64,000 nt of DNA from Oscillospiraceae bacterium. GTDB taxonomy: Bacteria; Bacillota; Clostridia; Saccharofermentanales; Saccharofermentanaceae. Below are positions 52,061 through 59,695 of the stretch, one piece after another. The notes under the pieces were generated by a model. That model made no database searches and was not told the origin of the DNA. It saw only the letters and a program-made list of their open reading frames with translations. How positions within the stretch are numbered: the stretch's first letter is position 1; the number at the start of each line of letters is the position of its first letter. A program made the translations under genes and the position numbers. Where the stretch lies: positions 62,001-126,000 of the forward strand of contig CACYMP010000006.1 in assembly GCA_902775565.1 (NCBI GenBank), written 5' to 3'.

Positions 52061-53167
52061 ATGGCATCAAATTTCTGCCGCAACTGTGGCTTTAGACTGG
52101 TAGAAGGAAAAGCATTCTGCGGTAATTGCGGAACAAAGATAATCAGGCGTGACCCTGTTGTTGCGGCCACCGCACCTGTCGCTGCAGCACCGGTGATCAC
52201 ACCCGCTCCTGCACAGCAAGCTCCCGCAGAGCCCGTTATCACACCCAAACCCGCAGCTGAACCTGCTCCTGCTGTTACTGTGGCACCCGAAGCTGAGATC
52301 ATAACACCCGCGCCCCAGCCCATGCAGACAGTTGTTACATACCATCCTGAAGAAGCAACCAATGTGGAACTTCCCGAACAGGCATTGAGACCTGTCGGCG
52401 AGACAGTCCCTGCTGAAGAACCCGTTGAGAAGATGGAGGCATTTCCCATTGTTCCCGCCGCACAAGAACAGTCTGTTCCTTCAGCTTTGACTGTTGCGGC
52501 ACCTGCTGTTCCTGCCGTTCCCGCAGCACCTGTGGCATCCGCGGCTCCCGCAGCTCCCGCTGCGCCTGTAGCTCCTGCTGCACCCGCGGCTCCCAAAAAG
52601 AAGAGCCACATCGGACTTATAATCGGCCTTATCTGCGGCGGTGTTGTTCTGGTCGGACTTCTCTGCGCAGGCATGTTTATGATGTTCGGAGAAGACCTTA
52701 TCGGCAGCAAGGGCAGCGGCACCGTGCTCGACCGCATTGAGACAATGGAAGAGATATCTTCCGGCAAGAACTATACGATCTACGACAGGTCTTTCGAAAA
52801 GAAGATTGAGTCCGTTAAGTGGTGGGATTACGACGGCACCATGAAGAGCCAGGGCGTTTACTACATGAACACCAAGACATTGGCATTCTCCATCCAGGTC
52901 GAGGAGAACACCAGCGAGAAGCTTTACTACGCTTTCTACTACAGCAAGGACGACAACTTCACCAAGAACGATCTTAAGGAAGCAGAGTACAGCGATTACA
53001 TATCACCTTCGTACTACAAGGACGGCAACACTTACTACAACATCGAGTGCGATAAGTCCCTGAAGCCCGGTCATTACTGCGTTATCGTCAGCAAGGACAA
53101 GAACTTCAAGAAGCCTTATGCAGTAGCTTACGCGAAGATCCTCGATGAGAAGTCCGAAGTAGGCTGA
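52061..53167 (+). CDS. Zinc-ribbon membrane protein with Ala/Pro-rich linker
   Basis: The 368-residue protein begins with a four-cysteine zinc ribbon (Cys6, Cys9, Cys20 and Cys23 in FCRNCG and FCGNCG). About 160 residues of low-complexity Ala/Pro/Val sequence follow, with repeated AAP and ITP motifs. One membrane helix (about 186-208) then leads to an external domain of about 155 residues rich in Tyr, Lys and Asp. No family is recognised for the external part. CGGAGG precedes the ATG. Single-gene unit. Confidence 0.78.
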   Translation: MASNFCRNCGFRLVEGKAFCGNCGTKIIRRDPVVAATAPVAAAPVITPAPAQQAPAEPVITPKPAAEPAPAVTVAPEAEIITPAPQPMQTVVTYHPEEATNVELPEQALRPVGETVPAEEPVEKMEAFPIVPAAQEQSVPSALTVAAPAVPAVPAAPVASAAPAAPAAPVAPAAPAAPKKKSHIGLIIGLICGGVVLVGLLCAGMFMMFGEDLIGSKGSGTVLDRIETMEEISSGKNYTIYDRSFEKKIESVKWWDYDGTMKSQGVYYMNTKTLAFSIQVEENTSEKLYYAFYYSKDDNFTKNDLKEAEYSDYISPSYYKDGNTYYNIECDKSLKPGHYCVIVSKDKNFKKPYAVAYAKILDEKSEVG

Positions 53168-53185
53168 TAAACGACTTTTGCAGAT

Positions 53186-53219
53186 AAAAAAGACTGAGCC
53201 CTGCGGCTCAGTCTTTTTG
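53186..53219. terminator. Bidirectional terminator
   Basis: AAAGACTGAGCC (53189-53200) pairs with GGCTCAGTCTTT (53205-53216) around CTGC, with T runs on both strands. Confidence 0.92.
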
Positions 53220-53285
53220 TTTACCCGGACAGTGTAAACTCAAACGTAAATATAACGGACCTAAATGTTTACGGAAATCTTTACG
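53219..53285. repeat. Cluster of GTTTAC/GTAAAC motifs
   Basis: GTTTAC (53219), GTAAAC (53234), CGTAAA (53245), GTTTACG (53267) and TTTACG (53280) lie in a 67-base non-coding gap between two convergent genes. Function unknown. Confidence 0.45.
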
Positions 53286-53307
53286 CGGTCAAAAAGCCCG
53301 AAAAACC

Positions 53308-53886
53308 TTACGGGTTCTGGCAGCCGATCTCTTTGCAGAGGTTGTCGATCTGTCTTACGATGTCGTCCCTGTAATCGCTTGCCATCATGATGATCACAGT
53401 CTTGTCCTTGTAATAGAGGACATCGTGATAGGCGATATAGGTCCTGCCGTCGTTTTCGGCGAGCCTTCCGTTGATCAGCACGTAACCGCTCGCATCGCCG
53501 TTGCTATCGGAATGGGCGCCCCAGAAGCCTTTGGTACTCCAGACTTCGCTGTATTTCTTGTAGTAGCGCTCGAAAAGGCTTTTCGCCACGGCTTCATCAA
53601 AGCAGCGGACATAGCTGAAGTAATTCTCGTTGTCAGCGGTTGCTTCGAGGCAGTATTCGTAGGTGTAGGTTTCCTCTTCTTCGGCGAATTTGAATGCGTG
53701 ATCCCTGTGGATAACGTGCTTTTCCTGCGGTACGCCGACAGTCTCAAGGGCCGTTATGAAAGAGTCTTCGCTGCAGACGGTAAATGCGGACATGTCGACA
53801 GATGGCTCGCTGAACTTAAAGTTGCAGCCGGTCAACGCCGTTAATGCCATAATGCAAGCTGTAAGCAGTGCTACTATCCTGCGCAT
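53308..53886 (-). CDS. Hypothetical lipoprotein
   Basis: The 192-residue protein has a lipoprotein signal with lipobox LTGC (cysteine near residue 21) and a soluble domain with no family I recognise. The ATG at 53886 was chosen because GAGGGG lies seven bases upstream; a start at 53901 would lie before that site. Confidence 0.75.
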   Translation of the reverse strand: MRRIVALLTACIMALTALTGCNFKFSEPSVDMSAFTVCSEDSFITALETVGVPQEKHVIHRDHAFKFAEEEETYTYEYCLEATADNENYFSYVRCFDEAVAKSLFERYYKKYSEVWSTKGFWGAHSDSNGDASGYVLINGRLAENDGRTYIAYHDVLYYKDKTVIIMMASDYRDDIVRQIDNLCKEIGCQNP

Positions 53887-53917
53887 CGTAAAACCCCTCA
53901 TAAATTAGTACTTGCGC

Positions 53918-53946
53918 ATTATAGTAGAAAATAAGGCGATAATCAA
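53918..53946 (-). promoter_or_regulatory. Promoter of the lipoprotein gene
   Basis: On the minus strand TTGATT (53946-53941), 17 bases, and a perfect TATAAT (53923-53918). Confidence 0.8.
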
Positions 53947-53967
53947 ATACGGACAGCCCTTTGTTTA

Positions 53968-53996
53968 TTGTCAACGCAAAATGACTGTGATATACT
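53968..53996 (+). promoter_or_regulatory. tRNA-Thr promoter
   Basis: TTGTCA (53968-53973), 17 bases and TATACT (53991-53996). Confidence 0.8.
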
Positions 53997-54016
53997 TTCA
54001 AGGCTGTTTGAGTTCC

Positions 54017-54092
54017 GCCCCTATAGCTCAGCAGGTAGAGCGCATCCATGGTAAGGATGAGGTCGCCAGTTCAAATCTGGCTGGGGGCTCCA
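54017..54092 (+). tRNA. tRNA-Thr (anticodon GGT)
   Basis: The 76-base gene folds as a full cloverleaf. GCCCCTA (54017-54023) pairs with TGGGGGC (54082-54088). The anticodon stem is CATCC/GGATG with loop ATGGTAA, giving GGT. The T arm is GCCAG-TTCAAAT-CTGGC. CCA is encoded (54090-54092). It is a single tRNA with its own promoter and terminator. Confidence 0.97.
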
Positions 54093-54100
54093 CAGTAAAG

Positions 54101-54128
54101 CAGGTCTGCCTTGAGCGGACCTGTTTTT
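54101..54128 (+). terminator. tRNA-Thr terminator
   Basis: CAGGTC (54101-54106) pairs with GACCTG (54118-54123), then five T residues. The tail overlaps the azlD stop on the other strand. Confidence 0.8.
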
Positions 54129-54450
54129 ATTTTGTTATCAGCATGAGAACACCGGTCGCGGCAAGCGTTGCTGCACAGGTACCGATCGCAACGGTGAGCA
54201 GGGATTTCTCCATGAAACTTAAGACAAGGGCAACGGCAAGGCCGGCACACGCTGTTGGAAGTGAGCCTGTAGCGTAAAGGATGGCCGGAAAGGTCATTGC
54301 CGAAAGGACCGTGTAGGGGATCAGGTCAAAGAACGCCTTGACCCTGGCGTTTGTAATGCGCCTGCGGAAAAGTGTGAAGGGCAGGGCACGGACCAGATAG
54401 GTCGTGAATGCCATGACGAAAAGAAGCGGAAGGAAGACCGAAATGTTCAT
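54127..54450 (-). CDS. azlD: AzlD family branched-chain amino acid transport subunit
   Basis: The 107-residue protein has four hydrophobic helices and the family start FMAFTTYLVRALPF. AzlD pairs with AzlC to export branched-chain amino acids and analogues. It overlaps azlC by four bases, the normal arrangement. Confidence 0.92.
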   Translation of the reverse strand: MNISVFLPLLFVMAFTTYLVRALPFTLFRRRITNARVKAFFDLIPYTVLSAMTFPAILYATGSLPTACAGLAVALVLSFMEKSLLTVAIGTCAATLAATGVLMLITK

Positions 54451-55217
54451 GAGACGGCCTCCTTCTCGGATGCATCTTCATGAGGGAATAAGAAGACTCC
54501 CACGAGTGCTGCAACGACAGCCGCGATTATTATCGCAAAGCCTGAAGTGACATGCGTTTTTAGCCAGGGAACATAGTAGAACAGGCACGATATGGCGCAC
54601 GCGATCAAAGCGCACACTGCGATCTCGCGGCTGTGTTTTGCCTTGGGGATGACGATGGAGATGAACATTCCGTAGATACCGACTGCGAGGGCATTTGTCA
54701 GGAATTCGGGGAAGATGCCGCCCAGGACCGCTCCCAATATGGTACCCAGCACCCATCCGATAACGGGAAGGACGGTAAGACCGAAAAAGTACTTTGAACC
54801 GACCTCGTGTTTTTTGCTTACAGCAACGCCGAAGATCTCGTCAGTAAGACCGTAGGCAAGAAGGATACGCTTAAGGGTCGACATCGACCTGTCCGTCTTC
54901 TGTGACAGTGAGATCGCCATGAGAGAGTAACGCAGATTGATTATTATCTGAGAGACCATCATCTCGATAAGACCGCCCGAAGATGCCATGATGCCTACAC
55001 CCGCAACCTGACCTGCAGAGGTGATGTTTGTAAGGGAGACGAGCCCTGCCTGCCACCAGGAAAGCCCCGAAGCTACGGCAAGGATACCGAACGAAAAAGA
55101 TACGGAAAGGTAGCCCAGGCCGATGGGAAGGCCGTCTTTTAAGCCTTCGTGAAAAGTCCCGCCGTTTGAAGCGGCGGGAACCGATTTGTCCTTTATTGTG
55201 TCAGAACTGTCAGCCAT
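54447..55217 (-). CDS. azlC: AzlC family branched-chain amino acid exporter
   Basis: The 256-residue protein has six to eight membrane helices and the conserved PIGLGYLSVSFSFGILA and LTNITSAGQVAG segments of AzlC. The first 25 residues are polar. It overlaps the upstream lipoprotein gene by 8 bases and azlD by 4, so the three form one operon. Substrates in relatives are Leu, Ile and Val. Confidence 0.93.
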   Translation of the reverse strand: MADSSDTIKDKSVPAASNGGTFHEGLKDGLPIGLGYLSVSFSFGILAVASGLSWWQAGLVSLTNITSAGQVAGVGIMASSGGLIEMMVSQIIINLRYSLMAISLSQKTDRSMSTLKRILLAYGLTDEIFGVAVSKKHEVGSKYFFGLTVLPVIGWVLGTILGAVLGGIFPEFLTNALAVGIYGMFISIVIPKAKHSREIAVCALIACAISCLFYYVPWLKTHVTSGFAIIIAAVVAALVGVFLFPHEDASEKEAVS

Positions 55218-55803
55218 ACTTCGTGAGTATATCTTTAAATGAGAAGTAGAGATCTAAAGTCTTCTGGGTAGCAGTTGCGGTATCCGCGTTCAGCTCGATC
55301 ACCTTGAGTACTTTCTGTTTCTCGAAATCAAGCTTATAAACTGCGTTGTTTGCGATGTAGTATTTCTCGACCGGCTCGAAATTGCCGTCGGTATATAACG
55401 TGGTCCTTGCGATGAAAAGAGCATCGCCAAGGTCGAAGTATTCATCCATGACGGTCTTGTTATCGTATGTCTTTTCCTGCTGAAGAATGCGGAAACTGTT
55501 GTCGGGGGAGACGGTGAATGTGCTCTTGCAGGGGTATCCGCCCAGGGTCTTGTCGTTGTCCACGGTCTTTTTTTTGCAGTCATTAAGATGCTCGTGCATA
55601 TAATCGTTCAGCTTGGCATCGTATGTTGCCAAAGCGGCAGAAAGCTCGGTATATGCGAGCTCGGCCGGGCCGGTCGTTGTGGGTATCGTGGTCGTCATGT
55701 TGGGATCGGAATAGAGCTTTTTGCCGCATCCCGAGAAAAGCATAAGAGATGAGGAGAAGGCAAGTACCAATGCAACTGCCTTTACTGTCATTTTCGCTTT
55801 CAT
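55210..55803 (-). CDS. Hypothetical lipoprotein upstream of azlCD
   Basis: The 197-residue protein has a lipoprotein signal with lipobox LFSGC and a Thr-rich stretch (TTTIPTTTG) just after it. No family is recognised. The ATG at 55803 has GGGAGG seven bases upstream; an ATG at 55824 lies before that site. It overlaps azlC by 8 bases. Confidence 0.75.
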   Translation of the reverse strand: MKAKMTVKAVALVLAFSSSLMLFSGCGKKLYSDPNMTTTIPTTTGPAELAYTELSAALATYDAKLNDYMHEHLNDCKKKTVDNDKTLGGYPCKSTFTVSPDNSFRILQQEKTYDNKTVMDEYFDLGDALFIARTTLYTDGNFEPVEKYYIANNAVYKLDFEKQKVLKVIELNADTATATQKTLDLYFSFKDILTKYG

Positions 55804-55868
55804 TACCATTCCTCCCAGGGTCATTTAAGATTAAACCGCTCAATTATAACACGAAAATCTTAATCAAG

Positions 55869-55897
55869 TTGACAAAGCCAAATAAAGATTATACAAT
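55869..55897 (+). promoter_or_regulatory. tRNA-Ser promoter
   Basis: TTGACA (55869-55874), 17 bases and TACAAT (55892-55897). Confidence 0.85.
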
Positions 55898-55937
55898 CAT
55901 TAAGCATTTTTGTTGGTATCTTTACCGCAAACAGCAT

Positions 55938-56101
55938 ATGGAGAAGTCGCCTAGCCTGGTCGAGGGCGCACGACTGGAAATCGTGTAAACCCCAAAAGGG
56001 TTTCGAGGGTTCGAATCCCATGGAGAAGTCGCCTAGCCTGGTCGAGGGCGCACGACTGGAAATCGTGTAAACCCCAAAAGGGTTTCGAGGGTTCGAATCC
56101 C
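55938..56101 (+). repeat. 82-bp exact tandem duplication within the tRNA-Ser gene
   Basis: Copy 1 is 55938-56019 and copy 2 is 56020-56101, with no difference seen. The unit covers the tRNA from its first base to the T stem. Only copy 2 is followed by the rest of the acceptor stem. Confidence 0.95.
55940..56019 (+). pseudogene. Truncated tRNA-Ser copy
   Basis: This copy has the D arm, anticodon arm (GGA), long variable arm and most of the T arm, but ends at CGAATCCC. It lacks the 3' acceptor strand and CCA, so it cannot mature alone. It lies between the promoter and the complete gene and should be transcribed with it. Confidence 0.9.
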
Positions 56102-56114
56102 TCCTTCTCCGCCA
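56022..56114 (+). tRNA. tRNA-Ser (anticodon GGA)
   Basis: The 93-base gene pairs GGAGAAG (56022-56028) with CTTCTCC (56104-56110). The anticodon stem CACGA/TCGTG has loop CTGGAAA, giving GGA. A long variable arm (ACCCCAAAAGGGT) is typical of serine tRNAs. The discriminator is G and CCA is encoded (56112-56114). Confidence 0.96.
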
Positions 56115-56119
56115 AACAG

Positions 56120-56151
56120 ACCTCTTGAGCCCTGTGCCCGAGAGGTTTTTT
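56120..56151 (+). terminator. tRNA-Ser terminator
   Basis: ACCTCT (56120-56125) pairs with AGAGGT (56141-56146), then a run of T. Confidence 0.8.
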
Positions 56152-56210
56152 CATTTCCGGGCAACCCGGAGTATAATCACCTGTAAGGAATAAGAAGGTA
56201 GGAAAAACAA

Positions 56211-57065
56211 ATGGTCAGGGAAAAGATCACGTGTATAGTCATTGCAGTATTATCAAGCTGCCTTTTGGCGGGCTGCTTTTTCAGGCTGCCGACGTCTGAA
56301 TTCAAGATCGATAAGATCAAAGGCGACATAGAATGCGAATTCAGAATAGGCAATAATGCCCAGTTTTCCAAGAATAAGGTCATGACCGACACGGTCTTTG
56401 ACAAGGAAGAGTTCATCGAGCTCTTCAACCTGCGCGAATCGTATAACCCGAACTACCTCAAGTATCATCTTGACGAGTGCAGCCTGAAGATCGACAGCCG
56501 CGAAAAGCCCGGCGAGTTTGAGAAGATCGACCGTTCCGAGATAAATATCAAGATCCTCTACGATGGCATGGAAAAAGACAAGTACAGCAGCGTTTCGGTC
56601 TTTGAATATAATTCAAGACTGTATTTCTTCGTGCTCTGCATGGGGTCAAGGAGCAAGGAAGACGAGATAGGCTACTACTATATGGAACTGCCCGAAGACA
56701 TGCAGGAATACTGGCGTCCTATCCTCGAAAAGGTCAGAGAAGACGACCGGGCAGCCAAAGAAAAGGACTACGGCAGCTTTACGGTAGAGCGGACCTACAC
56801 ACACGACAAGAAATACTATGCCGAGTGTACGGTACAAAACAGCGGCATGGTCCTCATAGCGATCAGTACCAAATCAAACATACGCGTAAGTACTTTCAGG
56901 CCCTGCAGGGCGAGTGATTTCTGGGGTATCAGCTGGGAGTATGACAACTATAACCTCTGGATACAGTCTTCAGATGTCGGGTACATCTGCTACAGCTTCA
57001 ACGGAACTGAATGGGAGCTGAATAAAGAAGCAGTCAAACCCGATTATCTGATCGGAAGACATTGA
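56211..57065 (+). CDS. Hypothetical lipoprotein
   Basis: The 284-residue protein has a lipoprotein signal (lipobox LLAGC, cysteine near residue 22) and a soluble domain of about 260 residues with many aromatic and charged residues. No family is recognised. AGAAGGTAGG precedes the ATG, and a TATAAT lies near 56172. The transposase remnant begins 18 bases after its stop. Confidence 0.75.
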   Translation: MVREKITCIVIAVLSSCLLAGCFFRLPTSEFKIDKIKGDIECEFRIGNNAQFSKNKVMTDTVFDKEEFIELFNLRESYNPNYLKYHLDECSLKIDSREKPGEFEKIDRSEINIKILYDGMEKDKYSSVSVFEYNSRLYFFVLCMGSRSKEDEIGYYYMELPEDMQEYWRPILEKVREDDRAAKEKDYGSFTVERTYTHDKKYYAECTVQNSGMVLIAISTKSNIRVSTFRPCRASDFWGISWEYDNYNLWIQSSDVGYICYSFNGTEWELNKEAVKPDYLIGRH

Positions 57066-57082
57066 TTCCCTGTCACGGTTCC

Positions 57083-57274
57083 TCATTCGAAGCCGTGGAG
57101 CATACCGATAAACAGATTCTCCTGTTTGGCGTTAGAAAAGAACTCGATATATCGCTCTCCGCAATGGTGGCAGACCATGGCAAAACAAGCTGCTCTATAG
57201 TCTCCACCGGATCCGTTCTCCACATGCACGAAGCCCCAGTCCATCTGATATGCTTCTCCGGGCGCTAACAACAT
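57083..57274 (-). pseudogene. IS21-type transposase (IstA) fragment
   Basis: The minus-strand frame of about 63 residues reads PGEAYQMDWGFVHVE, then RAACFAMV, YIEFFSNAKQENLFIGMLHGFE. The GxxxQMDWG motif holds the first catalytic Asp of IS21-family integrase cores, and the following strands match that fold. Both ends of the core and all other domains are missing, so this is a remnant. A rightward ORF over the same bases is a shadow. Confidence 0.75.
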
Positions 57275-57295
57275 TCACATAAAAAACCGAGATTT

Positions 57296-57342
57296 CTGAA
57301 GTGACCCCCCAAAGTCTTTCCAACTTCGGGGGGTCACTTCAG
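57296..57342. repeat. 15-bp perfect inverted repeat
   Basis: CTGAAGTGACCCCCC (57296-57310) and its exact complement (57328-57342) flank 17 bases. It lies between the transposase fragment and the LRR gene stop. It may serve as terminator for the LRR gene, although no U run follows directly, or be a small mobile hairpin. Confidence 0.8.
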
Positions 57343-57366
57343 GTCCGGTCTTTTTCTTTTGCCTGG

Positions 57367-59214
57367 TTACTTCTTAACCTTAACTTTTCTGCCTGCGTTC
57401 TTCTTGGTGAAGAATTTCTTGTATTTCTTGAGCTTGGACTTCTTAACCTTGACTGTTTTGACGGAAGAGCTCTTCATCGAATTCTTGACGCCGGACTTTG
57501 TCAGCTTTGTTGTCTTCTTGACCTGTACAGTCTTGAGGTTCTTATCATTAGCGAATGCGTAAGGTCCGATCTTCCAAAGTGCAGTAGATGAGATATTGAA
57601 TGTTTTAAGCTTCGGGCACTTTTCGAATGCTCTGGCGCCGACGGACTTAAGTCTCGCACCGCCTGTGACGGATACCAAGTTCGTGAATCCTGAGAATGCC
57701 TTGTCTTGGATCGATTGAACATTTGAACCGATCACGAGGGTCTTGAGCTTAGCTGCCGCAGCTTCAGAAGAAGCAAACGCTGCTGTTTGTATGCTGGTTA
57801 CCTTATAGTTGACACTGTTATTTTCATCAATCTTATCTGTAATAACACCCGGGATTACCAAGGTCTCCAGATCAGGATTAAATGATATTACAGCTAACGT
57901 TCCTGTTCCGTCTGTAGCAGGATTAACTACCTTATACTCAATGGCATTATCTAATACAAAGGTCTCATCTTTCGTTTTTACTTTATGTACCTGCTTGTCC
58001 AGATTATCACATTTATAAAACACATTTTTGTCTGTAATAGAATCTTGGTGTTTGCTGATAAGGAATTTCCCAAGATTTGTGCACCATGCAAAAGCACTCT
58101 TACCTATGCTTGTAACGGTAAAAGGAACAAGAAAATGAGGGAGGCTTTCGCATTTTTCAAACGCACTTTCACCGATCGTTTCCAGTCCGAGAAGAGGCAG
58201 ATTGAGCGTTTTCAATTTCCCGCACCCGACAAATGCCTGACCGCTTATTGTTTTTACGCTTGCGGGAATAGTAACCTCTGTCAGCTCGTCACAATAAGAA
58301 AAAGCCTGGAAACCGATTGATGTTACGCCATTGGGGATAGTGACGCTTGTAAGGCTGGTGCAGGCGGAGAAAGCCTGTTGACCGATCGTTTTTACCTTGC
58401 CGGGTATAGAAATGCTTGAAAGAGCATAGCAGTAATTGAATGTACCATCACTGATCTTTGTTATGCCTTTGGGAAGATTGATCTTCATAAGGTTTGTGCA
58501 GCAGGTAAAAGCAAACTCATCTATTCTGGTTACGCTTGAGGGAATAGCTATTTCTATCAGATTCTGACAGTATTTGAATGCATGGTTTCCTATGATCTTT
58601 AACGTTCCCGGGAGCGACACGCTTGTTGCATCCATATAGTAGAAAGCATAAGCTCCGATCGTAGTTACACCCTTGGAAACAACGATCTTAGTGATTTGAC
58701 TATTATAATGTATCCAAGGCGCCAAGCTCTCAGAGTAATCCGCGTAATTGTACATGGAACCTTTGCCGGAGATCGTCAACACTCCGGTGTCGCTGACCGA
58801 CCACTTCAGATTTTTTCCGCACTTGCCTGAAGCAATAGCCTTTACGGCATTTTCGGAATCTACATTTGCAGAATCCGTATTTTCGTCTGCTTCAGACTCC
58901 TTAGCCTCGGGCTCAGCCTCTTCTGATTCGGGATCTTCCTGCTTTTCAGTCTCTTCGGGTTCCTTCTCTTCGGTTTCAGAAGGCTCTTCTTCCTTTGTTT
59001 CCTCAGGTTCCTGCTTTTCTGTTTCCTTTACGGAAGGCTTTTCGGTCTCCTTGGGAGCCGGCTTTTCAGACTCTTTGGGCTCGGACTTTTCTGTCTCTTC
59101 GATCTGAGTTTCTTCGGGTGCTGTCTCATCTGCCATTACCGAAACAGGTGCCATCACCATGGATGCGCACATAGCGGCAGATAACAAAACCGATGTGATC
59201 TTAATATGCTTCAT
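57367..59214 (-). CDS. Secreted LRR_5 (BspA-type) protein with Glu/Pro/Lys region and lysine-rich tail
   Basis: The 615-residue protein has a signal peptide (about 1-28, ending SVMAD). Residues about 30-115 are a low-complexity spacer of ETEK, PE and KE repeats. After CGKNLKWSVSD come about ten LRR_5 repeats (IPSSVTRIDEFAFTCCTNL type). The last 50 residues (KLTKSGVKNSMKSSS, VKTVKVKKSK, GRKVKVKK) match the tails of the LRR proteins near 34-39 kb. It should be exported and stick to the wall or another surface. GGAGG precedes the ATG; a TATAAT lies at 59257-59252. Confidence 0.88.
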   Translation of the reverse strand: MKHIKITSVLLSAAMCASMVMAPVSVMADETAPEETQIEETEKSEPKESEKPAPKETEKPSVKETEKQEPEETKEEEPSETEEKEPEETEKQEDPESEEAEPEAKESEADENTDSANVDSENAVKAIASGKCGKNLKWSVSDTGVLTISGKGSMYNYADYSESLAPWIHYNSQITKIVVSKGVTTIGAYAFYYMDATSVSLPGTLKIIGNHAFKYCQNLIEIAIPSSVTRIDEFAFTCCTNLMKINLPKGITKISDGTFNYCYALSSISIPGKVKTIGQQAFSACTSLTSVTIPNGVTSIGFQAFSYCDELTEVTIPASVKTISGQAFVGCGKLKTLNLPLLGLETIGESAFEKCESLPHFLVPFTVTSIGKSAFAWCTNLGKFLISKHQDSITDKNVFYKCDNLDKQVHKVKTKDETFVLDNAIEYKVVNPATDGTGTLAVISFNPDLETLVIPGVITDKIDENNSVNYKVTSIQTAAFASSEAAAAKLKTLVIGSNVQSIQDKAFSGFTNLVSVTGGARLKSVGARAFEKCPKLKTFNISSTALWKIGPYAFANDKNLKTVQVKKTTKLTKSGVKNSMKSSSVKTVKVKKSKLKKYKKFFTKKNAGRKVKVKK

Positions 59215-59379
59215 GCTAATTCCTCCGGTTTGGTACTAATAAAACTCGAGTATTATACCATTATTTAAATACGCGCTGTCTTTCGATGTTGGCATTTGCG
59301 GCACATGCTGTCTTTATTACATAATTGCCCTTTTTTCGAAAACAGGGCAGGGCGGGCAAAAGATGTCGGAGAATTATCC

Positions 59380-59691
59380 TTACACGGGCGGTTTACTGTC
59401 TCCGGAATTCTTTAACAGCACCTCAGGAATGCTGTGGATATTATTTTCGTACGGATTTGCCCCGTATTCGGTAAAAAGGAACCTTTTCTCCATAGCGGGA
59501 GCATCGTCAACCGCGCGGTAATAGCCGATGCCTCTTTGGGAGTATTCATCGATCTTGCACGAGGAATCCCCAAAGTCGCTGTATTTCCTTAAGATCAGGT
59601 AAGTGACGAACACGGCATAAGACACGGCCGTGAATAGCATCATGCCACTGTAGACCAATATGACCAGAAGTGCTGATTCACTGTTTGTCAT
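59380..59691 (-). CDS. Small membrane protein
   Basis: The 103-residue protein has one or two N-terminal hydrophobic stretches (about 7-32) and a polar tail. No family is recognised. It starts 4 bases after the zinc-ribbon gene on the same strand, with AGGAATAAGGG upstream, and probably works with it. Confidence 0.65.
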   Translation of the reverse strand: MTNSESALLVILVYSGMMLFTAVSYAVFVTYLILRKYSDFGDSSCKIDEYSQRGIGYYRAVDDAPAMEKRFLFTEYGANPYENNIHSIPEVLLKNSGDSKPPV

Positions 59692-59695
59692 ACCC

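Noticed and set aside
55938..56101. tRNA-Ser repeat as an integration (att) duplication
   Set aside because: The two copies are directly adjacent with nothing between them, and the duplicated part is the 5' portion rather than the 3' end normally used by integrases.
57062..57268. 68-codon rightward ORF after the lipoprotein gene
   Set aside because: It is the complement of the IS21-type transposase fragment, which carries the recognisable motif.
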